A DNA stretch of 64,000 nt from assembly GCA_015680685.1 (NCBI GenBank), contig MNCI01036654.1, forward strand, positions 220,400-284,399, written 5' to 3'. Source of the DNA: Gnetum montanum (Eukaryota > Streptophyta > Gnetopsida > Gnetales > Gnetaceae). A program made the position numbers and the translations under genes. This document shows positions 21,403-32,560 of the stretch, piece after piece. The notes under the pieces are model-generated. The model had not been told where the DNA came from and searched no databases. It saw only the letters and a list, made by a program, of their open reading frames with translations. The first letter of the stretch is position 1. Each line of letters starts with the position of its first letter.

Positions 21403-23847
21403 AAACTCAACCGCTTGTTGTTAGGAGAGCTTGTCTAGGCTTTTGGTTCTGAAGAAAGGTCTTATTTTCTTGTAGTTGTCAAAACTAGTAGCAGGTTGAA
21501 TGTTTACAGCTCTCGCAGCGTTACATTGCTATGGTTGAGTGGGGAGCTCCCCTTGCATTGTTGGAGCAGGAGGTGTTATGGGAACTACCGGTGGAAGAGG
21601 TGCAGATGGATTAGGAGGATGGTAGGTATGTGGGGTGCCTCTCAGAGGAGAAGAAGTCCTCCTAAAGTACTCCCAAACTTGGTAGTGATGTTGGGAAGTT
21701 GTGTGACCCATAGAGTCACTTGGAGAAATCAGCTGCTGCACATAATAGCCATAAGGATCAAGTTGTTGATAAGGGTACTATTGTCTTGATGATGGCATCC
21801 CCCATGACTGTGGGTATTGCCACTGCTGATGTTGTCCAATGGGTTGTGGTGGAGTTCCACTTGGATAGTACATTAACAATTGGTGGAACTTTCTTGGGTT
21901 ACCTTGAGGATAAGGTAACCTTTGGGGTGTCTACCATTGGTTAAGTCTTGGATTAAGTGCATACACCCCAAACTCTTGTAGATGTGAGATGATTGGACAA
22001 CATCCCTTAGGATGGTCATATTGGTAGATCTCACATCCACCATCATTGTCTATGTCAGAATCCACAACCTCATCGAAGATAATAATTTTCCCCTTACCTT
22101 TGTTGTGTGCAGGGCCTAAATCTCTCCGCTTTATCTTGTTCTTGTCACTACTTTATTCCTCCTTAGACTCCTCTATGATTTTCAGGATAGTTTCAAGTTT
22201 GGAGTCTAAGGAATCCCACAGTTAATCTACCTTAGCCAATATTTCAGTTGTTAGTTTTTGAATTGGCAAGGTTTTTATATTCACCAACTCTTCAAGTGGT
22301 CACTCATCCTCTTCATCACAAAATTTCACTCCCTTCTTTCGAAGAGAGGGATCATGGTTGTATTCTTCTGCACTCTCTCTTTTTTGTAGCTCACCTTCTT
22401 CTTTGGCTACTTACTCCAACAAGCGATGAATTTCATGGGACCTAAGTTCTGATAGTCTCCCTTGGGCATAAGTCCCAAGGGTTCTCCTAGTCTCATGCCT
22501 TAGCCCATCTACGATGTGGCGAAGTTGGTCCCGTTGTGCGTAACCATGGCCTGAGCAAAGATGTAACAATGTATAGTAGTAGCCCAAGGTAGCATCCAAG
22601 GGTTCATGAGTTCCTTGCTTCCAACCTTGGATCTACTTACGCAAATTAGACACTCTGGAGTACATTTGGTATTTATCATTGAAGAGTTCTAACATCGTAC
22701 TCCACCTCCTAATGGTTTCTAGTTCTAAGGATTAGTACCAACTCTCTGCTTCCTTTTTGAGTGTCTTGGGAAACAACTTGAGTTTCTGCCACTCATTCTC
22801 TATGTTTTGCAAGGCGCAGGCATCATGGAATGCCTGTAAATGATTTTGCGGATCTTCGTTGTATCCCCCTTTGAAGTGTGGAATGTTGTTCATGTCTAAA
22901 CGCTTGATCTAACTATCTTTTAAATGCCTTGTTGGTATTCTCACTGCCTCCATTATATTTAGCATGCTTCGGGTGGCAAGTAGGGGTTTGTCATGATCAT
23001 CTCTTTCATGAAACCTGCGATGTCTACATTGTTCCCTACTTTCCCTTCATTCATGCCCTTGTCCTGTCTCTCGACTCTCTTGTCGAGGTCTCTCATTTTG
23101 CCTACCTCTATCCTCACCATTATGCTCTCTATGACTGTGCCTAGATGTGGAAGGAGAAGGTGAGTGAGGTGAAGAAGGAGAAGAAGAAGGAGAACCATCG
23201 CCATGACGATGTTTCTTACCTTCTCTTCTGTGGCTTCGGCCCCGATCATGATGACGATCCAAGTACCCATCCTTGTCATATGTTGTTGTTTCCTCAGTGA
23301 ACAGTTGGTGTTCACAATGATCAGAACCAAGGTTGTGTATCGTGGAGCATAGGTTCTGATACCCCATCTCCTCACTATCGTTAGGAGGGGGAACATCTTT
23401 CGATAGAGAACCTGTTATGAGTGGTTCACCATCTCCGATTTCACTTAGGACGTGTGGGACCTCTTTTCCCTTCAACAGTGTATGTTGTCTCTCCTACCTT
23501 GAGTCCCTTATACGTTGTAAAGCTATAGGATAGTAATCCCTTAAGTCAAAATCTGTTGTAACGTATTCAGCATATAATTCTGTCATGCTGATCTATGCCA
23601 AAGCATGGAGGAGCATGTTGGGGATTGATCGATCTGGAGGTAACACTATGTTACCTTGCAAATCTCTCCAGTGCATCTGTTCATCCGAATGGAGGATAAA
23701 AGTAAAGTTGGGGATATACTCATCGGGATGAGTATATGTCAACCTATATTTTTGAGGAACTGGCGGATTTTGGTTATGTGTTTTTGATTGTCGACTGTTC
23801 TTTGTATCATCCCTAGGTGGTGAATTACTCTTATGAGAAGAAGGCAT
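21403..23847 (-). pseudogene. Element B gag (Athila-type), one frame with C-to-T-type stops
   Basis: Start ATG at 23,847 (MPSSHKSNSPPRDDTKN), matching the M-S-S-S starts of C and D gag. In order: an N-terminal domain; a Ser/Pro-rich and His/Arg-rich stretch (about 23,090-23,260); the gag core with LDMNNIPHFKGGYNEDP and LQAFHDACALQNIENEW (about 22,800-22,910), then KYQMYSR and LRHIVDGLRHETRRTLG; a C/H motif with GGCEIYQYDHPKGCC (about 22,010-22,050); and a Pro-rich tail (21,529-21,741). All open blocks share one phase with the protease. I count about 13 in-frame stops in gag, each one transition away from Gln or Arg. No classical CCHC knuckle is seen. Confidence 0.8.
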
Positions 23848-23970
23848 TGTTATTTATCGATGTGCTATTTTACCATTATATAAATTTTTCTTTAATTAAC
23901 CCTAAGGGTTCGTTTAAGCTCCCAACGATGTGAGTGATTTCCTATGTTCTACTTAGCGCACAAACACTTA

Positions 23971-23990
23971 GTTCCCGGCAACAGTGCCTA
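23971..23990 (-). other. Primer-binding site of element B (tRNA-Asp type)
   Basis: Minus strand TAGGCACTGTTGCCGGGAAC abuts the 5' LTR end. It resembles TGGCGCCGTTGCCGGGGA, the complement of plant tRNA-Asp 3' ends used by Athila-like elements, with a few mismatches. Confidence 0.75.
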
Positions 23991-24799
23991 TGATGAGTGG
24001 CAAGGTACCCCTACACTCAACCATACGAATACGAGCGTAGTACACGTGATCCGGTCGAACTCCACAGACTAAGTGCCTACACTCCTCATGGAACACTTAG
24101 GGTTAATCATTCGTTGTCTTCCCAGACTTACTTGTATTTTTACAGTGTATGGTTAAGTAAGTCTGAGGTATGCTAGTGAGGTGAAGGGTTGAAGAGAATA
24201 ATTACTAACTCTAACTAACAAACTAAGTCTAAATTAACCTAGCATCAGCATCTATTCCCACTTACCATACACACCTTGAACCAATGCAACCGTGGTTACC
24301 AAATGCTAGTCATTGCTGGGATGACCACGTGTAACGCACATGCTCGAAGCAATTGTACTGAGGCACTTAACTAGGAGAGAAGGGTTGAGAAAGATTTAAT
24401 AACTAATAAAGCATGTAAATAATGAATAATAAATAAAAATAAATAAAATCCTAATTAGTCTATTCCATGCACTGCAAGGTTTATCCAAGAAGCTCATCTT
24501 TATTGTTGTACACAAACTTGTGTTCAGGTACAATGTTTGCTCGAATAAAGATTCGTTCACTTTAGGACTCCCACTGTGGGCACATGGAAAATATTCTATC
24601 TCTGGAGTGATCAATCTACCAGAGTTTCCCTACTGTCTAGCCTAGGATGAGGAAACAAGGGAGACCTACCTCTTATTTATAGATATGATGACACACCACG
24701 ATCACGTACGCAATATCGCAGGGGAAAACGCGATATCACGAGGGATGCAATATTACAGCCCATGCGATATCGTGGCCCATGCGATATCGCATCCCATCA
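23991..24799 (-). mobile_element. Element B 5' LTR (right)
   Basis: TG...CA LTR of 809 bp. On the minus strand it starts TGATGGGATGCGATATCG and ends CTTGCCACTCATCA. The U3 is short (117 bases to the TATA box) and contains several GATATC-like palindromes (24,700-24,792). Confidence 0.9.
24674..24682 (-). promoter_or_regulatory. TATA box of element B 5' LTR
   Basis: Minus strand CTATAAATA followed by AGAGG. The same CTATAAATA occurs in the LTRs of C (35,290-35,298; 47,668-47,676) and D/E (55,148-55,156). Confidence 0.75.
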
Positions 24800-24804
24800 T
24801 GGAG
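24800..24804. repeat. Target site duplication TGGAG (right) of element B
   Basis: Identical to 16,535-16,539. Confidence 0.9.
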
Positions 24805-26543
24805 AAAATGGCTTTTCTTCAAGTATGAACTAGGGAATGGATGTTTTCTTCAATTCAAGTTATAGAATGGGTTAGACATAGTTTTTCAAGTTTGACTTAG
24901 TCAAAAGGAGGCAAAAATGGGAAAAATGGGATATCTCCATGTACGAAGTTGGGAAAATGATGTTTTCTCCAATTTAGGCTTTTGTTAAGAAAAAAGTGAA
25001 AAAATGACTTTTCTCCAAATTACAAAATGGGAAAAAATGGTAATCTCTAGTTCAAGCTTTTGGATAGATGAAATGGGGAAAAATGGCCTTAGCTGATCAA
25101 GTGTAATTATCTCCACTTTGACTTGTCAAATGGCTGAAGTGAGGAAAATGACTCTTTTTCGAATACAAAATGGGAAAAAAGGTGTTTTCTCTATTTCAAG
25201 TTCCTCTATAACCAAATTTGGAAAAATAGGTGCTAGCCAAGTTATGAAATGGACAAGGTGCACTTTTCCAATTTGATTTCTCAAAAGAGGCAAGATGGAG
25301 AAAATGGATTTTCTCCATGTGTGAAGTGAGAAAATGATGTTTTTTCCAATTCAAGTTCCCAGATAGATGAAATGGAGAAAATGATGTTTCCCCCAACTAC
25401 AAATTGAAGAAAAGGGTATTTTCTCAAATAAAGGTTGAAATGGGGAAATTTGATCTTTTCTAAATTGGGAAGTGAGGAAAATATGTTTTCTCCAATTCTA
25501 GTTATATTGAGGTAAATGGCCAATTTTGGAATGGGGAAGGTGCTAATGTTGCAAACTAAGATCATGGAGCTTAAAATTACCCTTTCAAGCTACCTCTACA
25601 AGCTGACATGTTAAAGCTACTGATGTGACACACTCACTGATGTGGTACCTTATTAACTTGGCACCATGCTGACCTAGCATGATGTTGATGACATGGAATG
25701 CTAATATGGACATTACCACATGGCACAGTGTTGATGTGGTAGAGCAACCCTATAGGGAAAAAATTTGGCCCCATGAACTAGCATAACCTACTTACATGGT
25801 GCTATGCTGACCTAGTAAACTAATTGTCGAAGGCTAGCCTTAGTATGGAAGCTAACATGGTTGTCTTCATTTATCTGAACCTGGAGAAATTAGCTTTTGT
25901 AGATCAATGAAATAGCCTAGATGCACTTTTTCCCATTTGAAAAATGGCTCCTTCCTAAATACAAAGTGGGAAAAAGGACATTTACTTGAATTTGGGCTTT
26001 TGTGATTGCTAAAATGGGGAAAATGGCCTTTTTTCTAAGTATGAACTAGAGAAAAGGGTGTTTTCTCTAGTTCAAGTTATAAAACGGGCTAGGTTATGGA
26101 ATAGGCCAAATGAGCTTCTCTCTAATTTGAATTTTCCAATTGGCCATACATTCAGTTCCATTTCTAAATTCCATAATCCTTATAGCCATTACTTTGATGT
26201 ATGACATTATCCCTAATGCTTAAGAATTTAAAAATCATTATAAAAAAATTTAATCCTATATACTAACTATATAAGCTTCACTATTTTCGAATTGAGATTC
26301 AAACCCAAGAGTTCTTGAGGCCAATTTGAAGAATGAGATAACTAATTTTGGTGCTTCATACCAAAATAGGATTAGCCCTCTTTTCCTTGCAAAAAAGACA
26401 AAGTATATTTAGTATTTTAATCTTCAGCTTTAGTTGATACATTCGTTAACCATTGAACTTTTGATTTAATCTTGGCCAAGTGGTTCTTTCTCCATTGATT
26501 AATAATTATTTTGGTTCTTTCTCCATTGCTTAAGATTATTTTG
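24805..26543 (-). repeat. Element A hairpin spacer, right copy, part 2
   Basis: Continues the copy interrupted at 16,534 and is colinear with about 2,500-5,123, lacking the 950-bp block. Hairpins GGAAAATG...TTTTCTCC recur near 24,945, 25,165, 25,330, 25,410, 25,475 and 26,050. Near the end a ~30-bp unit (GGTTCTTTCTCCATTG...) is tandemly doubled. Homology stops at about 26,543 with no clear LTR terminus. Confidence 0.7.
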
Positions 26544-27065
26544 GCTTAAGATTTGATCACACCTCATCAAAATTCATCAATTATAAGAGATTTCGTAAGA
26601 TAATGATACACCAGTCTAGGTAACTCTTATCCATCTTAATACTATAATTATTAATTGATTAGGGTTATTGTCAAATTTCCTTCAAGAAAGTTAGTAACCA
26701 TGACCTAAATCAATCTTGTTTTGTTGAAATTCACTATCCAAGTAATCTAGAAGATTCCAAGTTACCATATGTTAGCCTAGAATTGTCAATCCAAAAAAAT
26801 AGGCCAATTTGGTCCTTTTCATTCTTGAAAAATCAATTTCATTTTTGAATCCTAAAACTATGTCTAACACATAGTGTTTGTTGAGATGATTCCAATGGTA
26901 TAAATTTCGTCTCGATTGGACTTACAGTTTGAGAGATATTGATGTTTAAAGTTTCTCGTTATATGTTCATTAAAATAATATTAATTTATTAATTTATTAT
27001 TTGAACAAAAAATATCAAAATTTTAGGATTGGAAATCAACCTGGAATTACTTTTTTACCCATATT
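26544..27065. other. Intergenic sequence, nothing identified
   Basis: AT-rich. No coding similarity or terminal repeats recognised. Confidence 0.4.
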
Positions 27066-27360
27066 GAACCCCTACCCTGTCATCAACTGAACCACCACGT
27101 CAACCGCTAAGGCAAGGTGTAATAAAATAATAATAAAAAGTTTTTTTAAAGAAACCTCTAAAATACTTATCAAGGGGAAGGTCATAGGTTGAATCTCATG
27201 CTCCAAAATACTTTTAATTAAATAAAAATAAAAATAATAATATAAAAAATATATTTTTGGGAAGCAGGAGGTCGCAAGTTCAACCCCAACCACTAAAATG
27301 TTTTAATAATAATAATAATTTAAAAAATTTAAAAATGGAGGTCATGGGTTCAAATCCAAG
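27066..27360. repeat. Degenerate tandem units with Pol III B-box-like motifs
   Basis: Three units of ~75-95 bp, each with AGGTC(A/G)YRRGTTYRA: at 27,180-27,197, 27,268-27,287 and 27,338-27,357, separated by A/T runs. The third (GGTTCAAATCC) is close to the GGTTCGANNCC B-box. A SINE or tRNA-derived origin is possible, but no A-box at the right spacing is evident. Confidence 0.45.
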
Positions 27361-27380
27361 CCCCCTCCCTTGTTAGTCAT

Positions 27381-27413
27381 ACATATACATATACATATAT
27401 ATATATATATATA
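27381..27413. repeat. ACAT/AT microsatellite
   Basis: (ACATAT)n passing into (AT)n. Confidence 0.9.
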
Positions 27414-28505
27414 ATTTTATTAAAAAAAACCTTTTGATAGGGCCACAACCAGCCTTACTACTAGTTGTGGCATGACCATCGTGCACTGGCACGACCAGGC
27501 TTATAGGACTACCTAACCAACTACTAACCAACCAATAGCTATCCTAAGGATCCACTAGCCAAGGGCAAGATGAGGGCCAACCCAAGGATGGCCATGCACT
27601 ATGCATCACCTATTTCCACTATCACTCATTCTCACCATTACCCATGCTTGCCATTACTACCTGCTCGCCACTACATGTGTCCTTGTACATCACTCTTTCC
27701 ACTACAGCTAATGTTGCTACTCCATTTCTAAGCATACCGACCACTATTATTCCCATATTGACCACTGCCACCCACTCTACCACTAATCCATAGTCGTTGC
27801 CTACATTTTTTGCAATTGCCAGTTGTCGGCCACTATTGCTCCATCGTCAACCACACTATCGCTACTTGCATTTTTTGCAACTACTAATTACCTGTTGTTG
27901 CTACTCCACCATCAACCACGTCACCACTGCTGCCACTCCTCTATGCACATTGCTTGTCACACCTTCTGCCTATCGTAGCACCACCCTACAACTACAATTG
28001 CAACTACCATGCCTAAAACCCACATCATTTTCCTGCATTTTCACTATGGAAACCCTCATTGCATTTTTCACAATCATCATTGACTACACTGTTGTTGCCT
28101 GTCATTACCATCGATAACCACCTCCAGCACTATCAATAACCACCTCTAGTGTCATTGATCATTTCCTCTTTAGACACTACCGATAATTGCCTCTCCACCA
28201 AAAGTCACAGACCACATGGACCTCAAAATGGGCCATGGTGGCCCAAGAGGAGGGCCACATGGACCTTGAAATGGTGCATCGCCATGGTTGTTGCTACCAT
28301 TCACAACGAAATGGTAAATTCTCTGTTATATGATAGAGAATTTTCAATTATCCATCAATTAACGGAAAAATTTGAAATTCTCGTCAATTAACAAAAAATT
28401 CAAATTTTCATTATTGAACTATTAGTTTCAATTATGAACTTACAAAAATAGTTTTCAAAATTAAAATTTGACATGGTGGTAGAAAAAAAAATAAAAACTT
28501 TATAA
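27414..28505. other. Low-complexity C/A/T-rich sequence, no gene
   Basis: Repeats of CCACTACC/TGCCAC-type words on the plus strand give an open stretch (27,797-28,117) with no domain-like features. I treat it as non-coding. Confidence 0.5.
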
Positions 28506-28572
28506 TTAAGTGCACTTTCTCTAGAGTAGAATTGGGATGGGTGACCTCTCAGGAAGTCTTGTTTTTCGCACC
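28506..28572 (+). ncRNA. 5S rRNA-derived fragment (3' half with internal promoter region)
   Basis: TTAAGTGCAC...CTAGAGTAG...GGATGGGTGACCTC...GGAAGTCTTG...GCACC follows the order of the plant 5S rRNA 3' half, which covers the A-box, intermediate element and C-box of the internal Pol III promoter. The 5' half of 5S is not seen, so this is not a functional gene. It may be a carried piece, as in 5S-bearing Cassandra-type elements or 5S-derived SINEs; no LTR ends were found around it. Confidence 0.75.
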
Positions 28573-29321
28573 AAAGTAGTTAGACTCCATAAGCCATAAC
28601 TTTTGATTTCAGAAACGTTTTCTAGCAAACAAAGAGTTGTTTCCTATAGATTTCAACCTTCTAAGCTCAATGGTGGAGTTAGATCCATCTAGGGAACCCT
28701 AGAAATTAGTTTTTACTCCTTGCTCAATATAGTGCCTCAAGATCCCCAAAATTTTAATTTGGCATCACTCAAGCATATGATGTCCATTTTCAACATATGA
28801 ATAATCATTTTCAACATTTTTCACCCTTATAAACTCAATGGTGAGGTTAGATTTATCATCCAAGCACCCTAGAATTCAATGATATTATAAATTTAACCTT
28901 TTAGGCTTTAAGATTTAATGCATAACCCTTGTAAATAATCTTAAGATCACTATGGCATATCATTAGTTATACTACCAAAGTTAGTGTTCTTAAGGGGGGT
29001 AGAAAGGTCATCAAAAATAATATAGTTAAATATGACTAAAAATCAAGTAATGTAATTAGATATTACTAAAATTAGATAATATAGTTATTCAATTGATGTA
29101 GTTGATTATTAATTGATGTATTAGTTAAAGATCAATTAATGTATTAGTTGGAGAATTAGTTGAAGAAATAGAACAATCTTCAACCATCAAGAAAAGGGTA
29201 TATTAATCCATCTTGCAATCAAAACATAGGGCAAAACAACATGGAGATTCAAAATCTCATTTTGACAAGGAGTATGATACTCATGAAGAGAAATGATCTA
29301 GACAAGAATCCAAGAATATGA
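28573..29321. other. Intergenic sequence, nothing identified
   Basis: No coding similarity. Short A/T-rich words (AATTGATGTA...TTAGTT) recur between 29,090 and 29,160. Confidence 0.4.
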
Positions 29322-30118
29322 ATGAAAGTTGCAACATACAACATGCTTGCAAGATCCCTAGTCAGTGAGAAACAATATCTGCTATGTCCATTATGCACCT
29401 TGGATTGGCATGAATATTGATACCCATGCATTTTAGTAGAATTACAAGATTTGGATGCTGATGTCTTATACTTACAAGAAGTCTTACCATGGGAATTCTT
29501 AAATTTCATCTATTAGGAAAATGTGTATACATGGTTAACATACATTTAACTGCCAAACCAACATGTTCATATGTTAGACTTTGTCAAGGAGCATACTTGA
29601 TTAAGCAAATAGAAGAAAGTTTGAAGAAGACGTTATTCTCAAGTTGTACCAATCCTATTCCATTTATTCTTTGTGAAGACTTCAATGCAAAATTTGGAAG
29701 TAGCATTTATCAATTCTTAAAATATGGGTTTGTAAAGAAATCTTTGGAAGATGAACCTAACTTGAAGAAGATGTTTCCATCAATTCAACATGCAATTCCA
29801 CAAGCCAATGCATATTTTGCTTACTTTGAATCTTCAGTAGATAAATTAGATTCTAGAATTTAGGAACAGATGATGTTGATGGCTAATACTCATCAAGAAC
29901 CATAGTTTACAAATTACTCTACTATGATTAATGAGGATGGGTCAACAACATTCTTCATTGAGAATTTGGATTATCTTTGGTATGATGCATGATTCTTTCA
30001 AGTTACCAAGTTACTAGAGTTGATTTCTAAAGAAAAAGTTGAGAAGAATCAAGATTAAGCCTTTCCATCTCAAATAAGACCATCTAATTACATACCACTT
30101 ATGGTAGAATTACAATTA
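29322..30118 (+). pseudogene. CCR4-type deadenylase pseudogene (endonuclease/exonuclease/phosphatase fold)
   Basis: CCR4 proteins shorten mRNA poly(A) tails in the CCR4-NOT complex. The plus-strand translation gives the catalytic-domain signatures in order: KVATYNMLA (N-terminal strand), CPLCTLDWHEY, LDADVLYLQEV (the LQE metal-binding motif), VNIHLTAKP (the N-x-H motif), NPIPFILCEDFNAKFGS (the GDFNS motif, with Gly changed to Glu), then FTN...ENLDYLWYDA (usually LDYIF) and a degraded SNYIPLMVELQ where the catalytic SDH is lost. A 124-codon open stretch lies at 29,489-29,863, with stops on both sides. A central piece between LQEV and the N-x-H block is missing. Segments normally on separate exons run together, suggesting a retrocopy, but no poly(A) or target duplication is evident. 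Confidence 0.75.
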
Positions 30119-31419
30119 CTCCCATTAGTTCATAAGGTTGATCAAGATGAAGAAGTATCTCACTCTTACTTTTATTTGATTGATCTTATTATTTTATTTC
30201 ATACTGCAATTTATATTTCAATTAGGTAAGTAAAATATCTATGATAATAAAGATTGAGGATAAAGAATTTGCCCTACCTTCACTTGGGTAACCAAATATA
30301 AGTTGCACTTTGTATGATCTTGGCTAGGATTGGTGATTAGTGGTTGATAAATCTTTAATTCATCTTTTGTCATTATCTTAGAAAAAAAAGTAAGTATCAA
30401 GAAAGTAATATTTAATTTTCCATATATTTTTCTCACATATATTTTTTTTAACAAATAACTAAGAAACAAATTCAAGTTTAAAGAAGAAATCAAATTATTG
30501 GAGCATAAGATCATGAAAGCAAGCATTGAAGTTGAAAAACGATAGAGAACATGGACTCGTTCAAGCACAAAAAAAACCTAAGTAGGGTAGATTGTCACAT
30601 CCCCATTCCCAAATGAGGTTGTTGACTAATGAAGATGGTGTCTCTTCATAACTAGTGTTATTGTTATCTTAACAAGACCCAAAAGGATAGTTTTAATCAA
30701 GACCTAAAACGGTATGTCGTAATAATGGACGTGTCTCTTAAGATAACCTTTGGGGGCTTCGCCTAAGGTATTTATATCCAAGGTTAGAGGTCATGCCAGC
30801 ATGGAATGGTAGAGTTGGTATAGGCAAGTCATGGGGTTGTGGAGTGGATATAGGCAAGTCATAGGAAGCTAGGTGAAGCAGGACAGGAAGTGAACTAGCC
30901 ATCCCTTCTAACCAGGTTCTAGGCTTAACCATAGTGGTAGTGCTAGATTGCCTCTAAGGGATAGATGCCAAAGGAAGAAAATCCCAAGGAATACTCTCAA
31001 AGCATGATCTAGATATGCTATTCGATATCAATAAAGCATTTTTTTTCTTTCTCTTTCTACATTTTTCCTATTATTTCCTTTATACATAATGTCAAATATG
31101 ACTTATATTTTGCATTTGGTATATTTTCTTTATACGCATAATGTCTAATATATCATATATTTGATGTTTTCCATGAAATTCAAGGACAAGATGTCATAGG
31201 TAGGCAAGATCCCAATAGGATTGGTAGATGAGCCAAAGCCTAACCTCTTAGATTAGTGCCACCTAACCTCAATCCCAAGTCTTTAACTTAAGAAACAAAC
31301 ACCTTACCATCACTCCAAATGATAGTCCTTATACAATTGAATTATTAGAAATAACAATAGGATGGAATGCCATGAATATATTATCCCAATGACTCTTGGA
31401 TTCAAAATAAGTATTGATA
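30119..31419. other. Intergenic repeat-like sequence, possible LTR start near 30,595
   Basis: A TGTCACATCCCC string at about 30,594 resembles a plant LTR start. I could not find a matching copy or end. No coding similarity. Confidence 0.3.
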
Positions 31420-32080
31420 TTGAATCAACTAACCCCACCTGATATCATCAAATTATTGGAGGTTTAATATACCTAACTAATGCGACATCTGACATCTAAT
31501 TTTCTATAAATTAGTTGGTTGTAGTAATGTAAAAGACTAATTATTACCATATGAAAGTAGCCTCCTCAATCTTATGATATATCAAATCTACATTATTCCA
31601 TGGAATTGTATTTAAAAGAACCTCAACCAAGATCCTTGAAGTTTATGTTGATGAAAATTTGAGATGAAGATACTATAGATCATAGCTTTAGGATTGGTTT
31701 TTGATTCAGTTATGCAAAAATCCCATTATCTAGCATAACTATAAGCAACAATTAGTTTCTCTATTATCAATGGAGATTGAGTATCATGCTCTATAATAAA
31801 TTATACAATATTTTATGTGGATTGATCAAGTACTTGTAGATATTTGAATCTAAGTATCAAAGTCTATTATTATTCATTATGATAATCAAGCTATGATCAA
31901 AATGCTATATATCATTATAACAGTAAGCACATTAAGATTAGTGTGTACTTTGTCTAAAAGATATATGTGGATATTCAATATATATCCATCAAATCTCAAA
32001 AAATAGATGACTTTATGAAGGCCTTAGCTAGATAAAGCTTTCATATCTTTAAAGAAAATGTATCATTATAATGAGAAATG
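31420..32080 (+). pseudogene. Ty1/copia RNase H relic
   Basis: In shifting plus-strand frames: YMKVASSILRYIKSTLFHGI, then a pattern like DRRST.GF, SIEAEY-like MEIEYHAL, the HYDNQAMIK motif (the copia YCDNQSAI) and a KH.R....FI..-like tail. The order is that of the copia RNase H at the pol 3' end. Several frameshifts and stops are present. The RT upstream was not found. A copia LTR might follow from about 32,256 (TGTTAAATTATAATTC), unproven. Confidence 0.65.
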
Positions 32081-32560
32081 AGGAGAAGTACTGAGGCATA
32101 TGGAGATGCAAATTCAAAAAAAATATGATACTATCTATTGAGTTTTAAGGTGCACTTCCAACATTGTGTTCATATTTCTTTATCACTTCACATTTCTTGT
32201 TGTAAATAACTTTATAAGATGTTTTTAAAAAGTAAAATATGAATTAAGGAGTGTTAAATTATAATTCATACTTTATGGAATAACTTAAATAGTGTCATGA
32301 GTGTACTATTAAGTTGTAATTCATTTAACTCTATAAAGTTTATTATATAAAAATCCATAAAAATTTGTATAAAAATTAGAGTCAAATTAAGTCAAGTGAG
32401 TCTTCATACCAAGTTTAAGTCTTGTTAAGTGTAGTTGTAACAAGTAATACAAGCAAAAGGTTGCAAAAGGAAAAGAATAAAATTTGAAAATATAATATTT
32501 ACTACTTTTTTTCCAAAAAAATTTTAAGAAGTATATTAATATAAACATAACTATCCAAAG
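32081..32560. repeat. Probable remains of a copia 3' LTR region
   Basis: AT-rich, with two related words (TTAAATTATAATTCAT at about 32,258 and TTAAGTTGTAATTCAT at about 32,311). Boundaries not resolved. Confidence 0.3.

Larger units (their letters stand above)
16540..24799 (-). mobile_element. Element B: non-autonomous Athila-type LTR retrotransposon (gag-protease only)
   Basis: Bounded by TG...CA LTRs and a 5-bp duplication; read on the minus strand. From right to left it has the 5' LTR, a tRNA-Asp-type primer site, one gag-protease frame, a short relic, a spacer with a minisatellite, a polypurine tract and the 3' LTR. Compared with element C, the whole RT, RNase H and integrase block and the env-position ORF3 are missing. 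It could only have moved with pol supplied by a relative, like described plant gag-bearing terminal-repeat elements. Its frame is the least decayed in the window and its LTRs are clearly alike, so it is probably the youngest insertion. As given it is 8,260 bases, about 7,165 after removing the assembly gap and duplicate. Confidence 0.88.

Noticed and set aside
23047-23396. Alternative-frame minus-strand frame overlapping B gag (Met/Ile/Leu-rich)
   Set aside because: Shadow of the Ser/Arg/His-rich gag frame; the phase does not match the flanking gag blocks.
27797-28117. 106-codon plus-strand open frame rich in Leu, Thr and His
   Set aside because: Low-complexity sequence with no recognisable motif or start context.
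28506-28572. Functional 5S rRNA gene
   Set aside because: The 5' half is missing and the matched part carries several changes.
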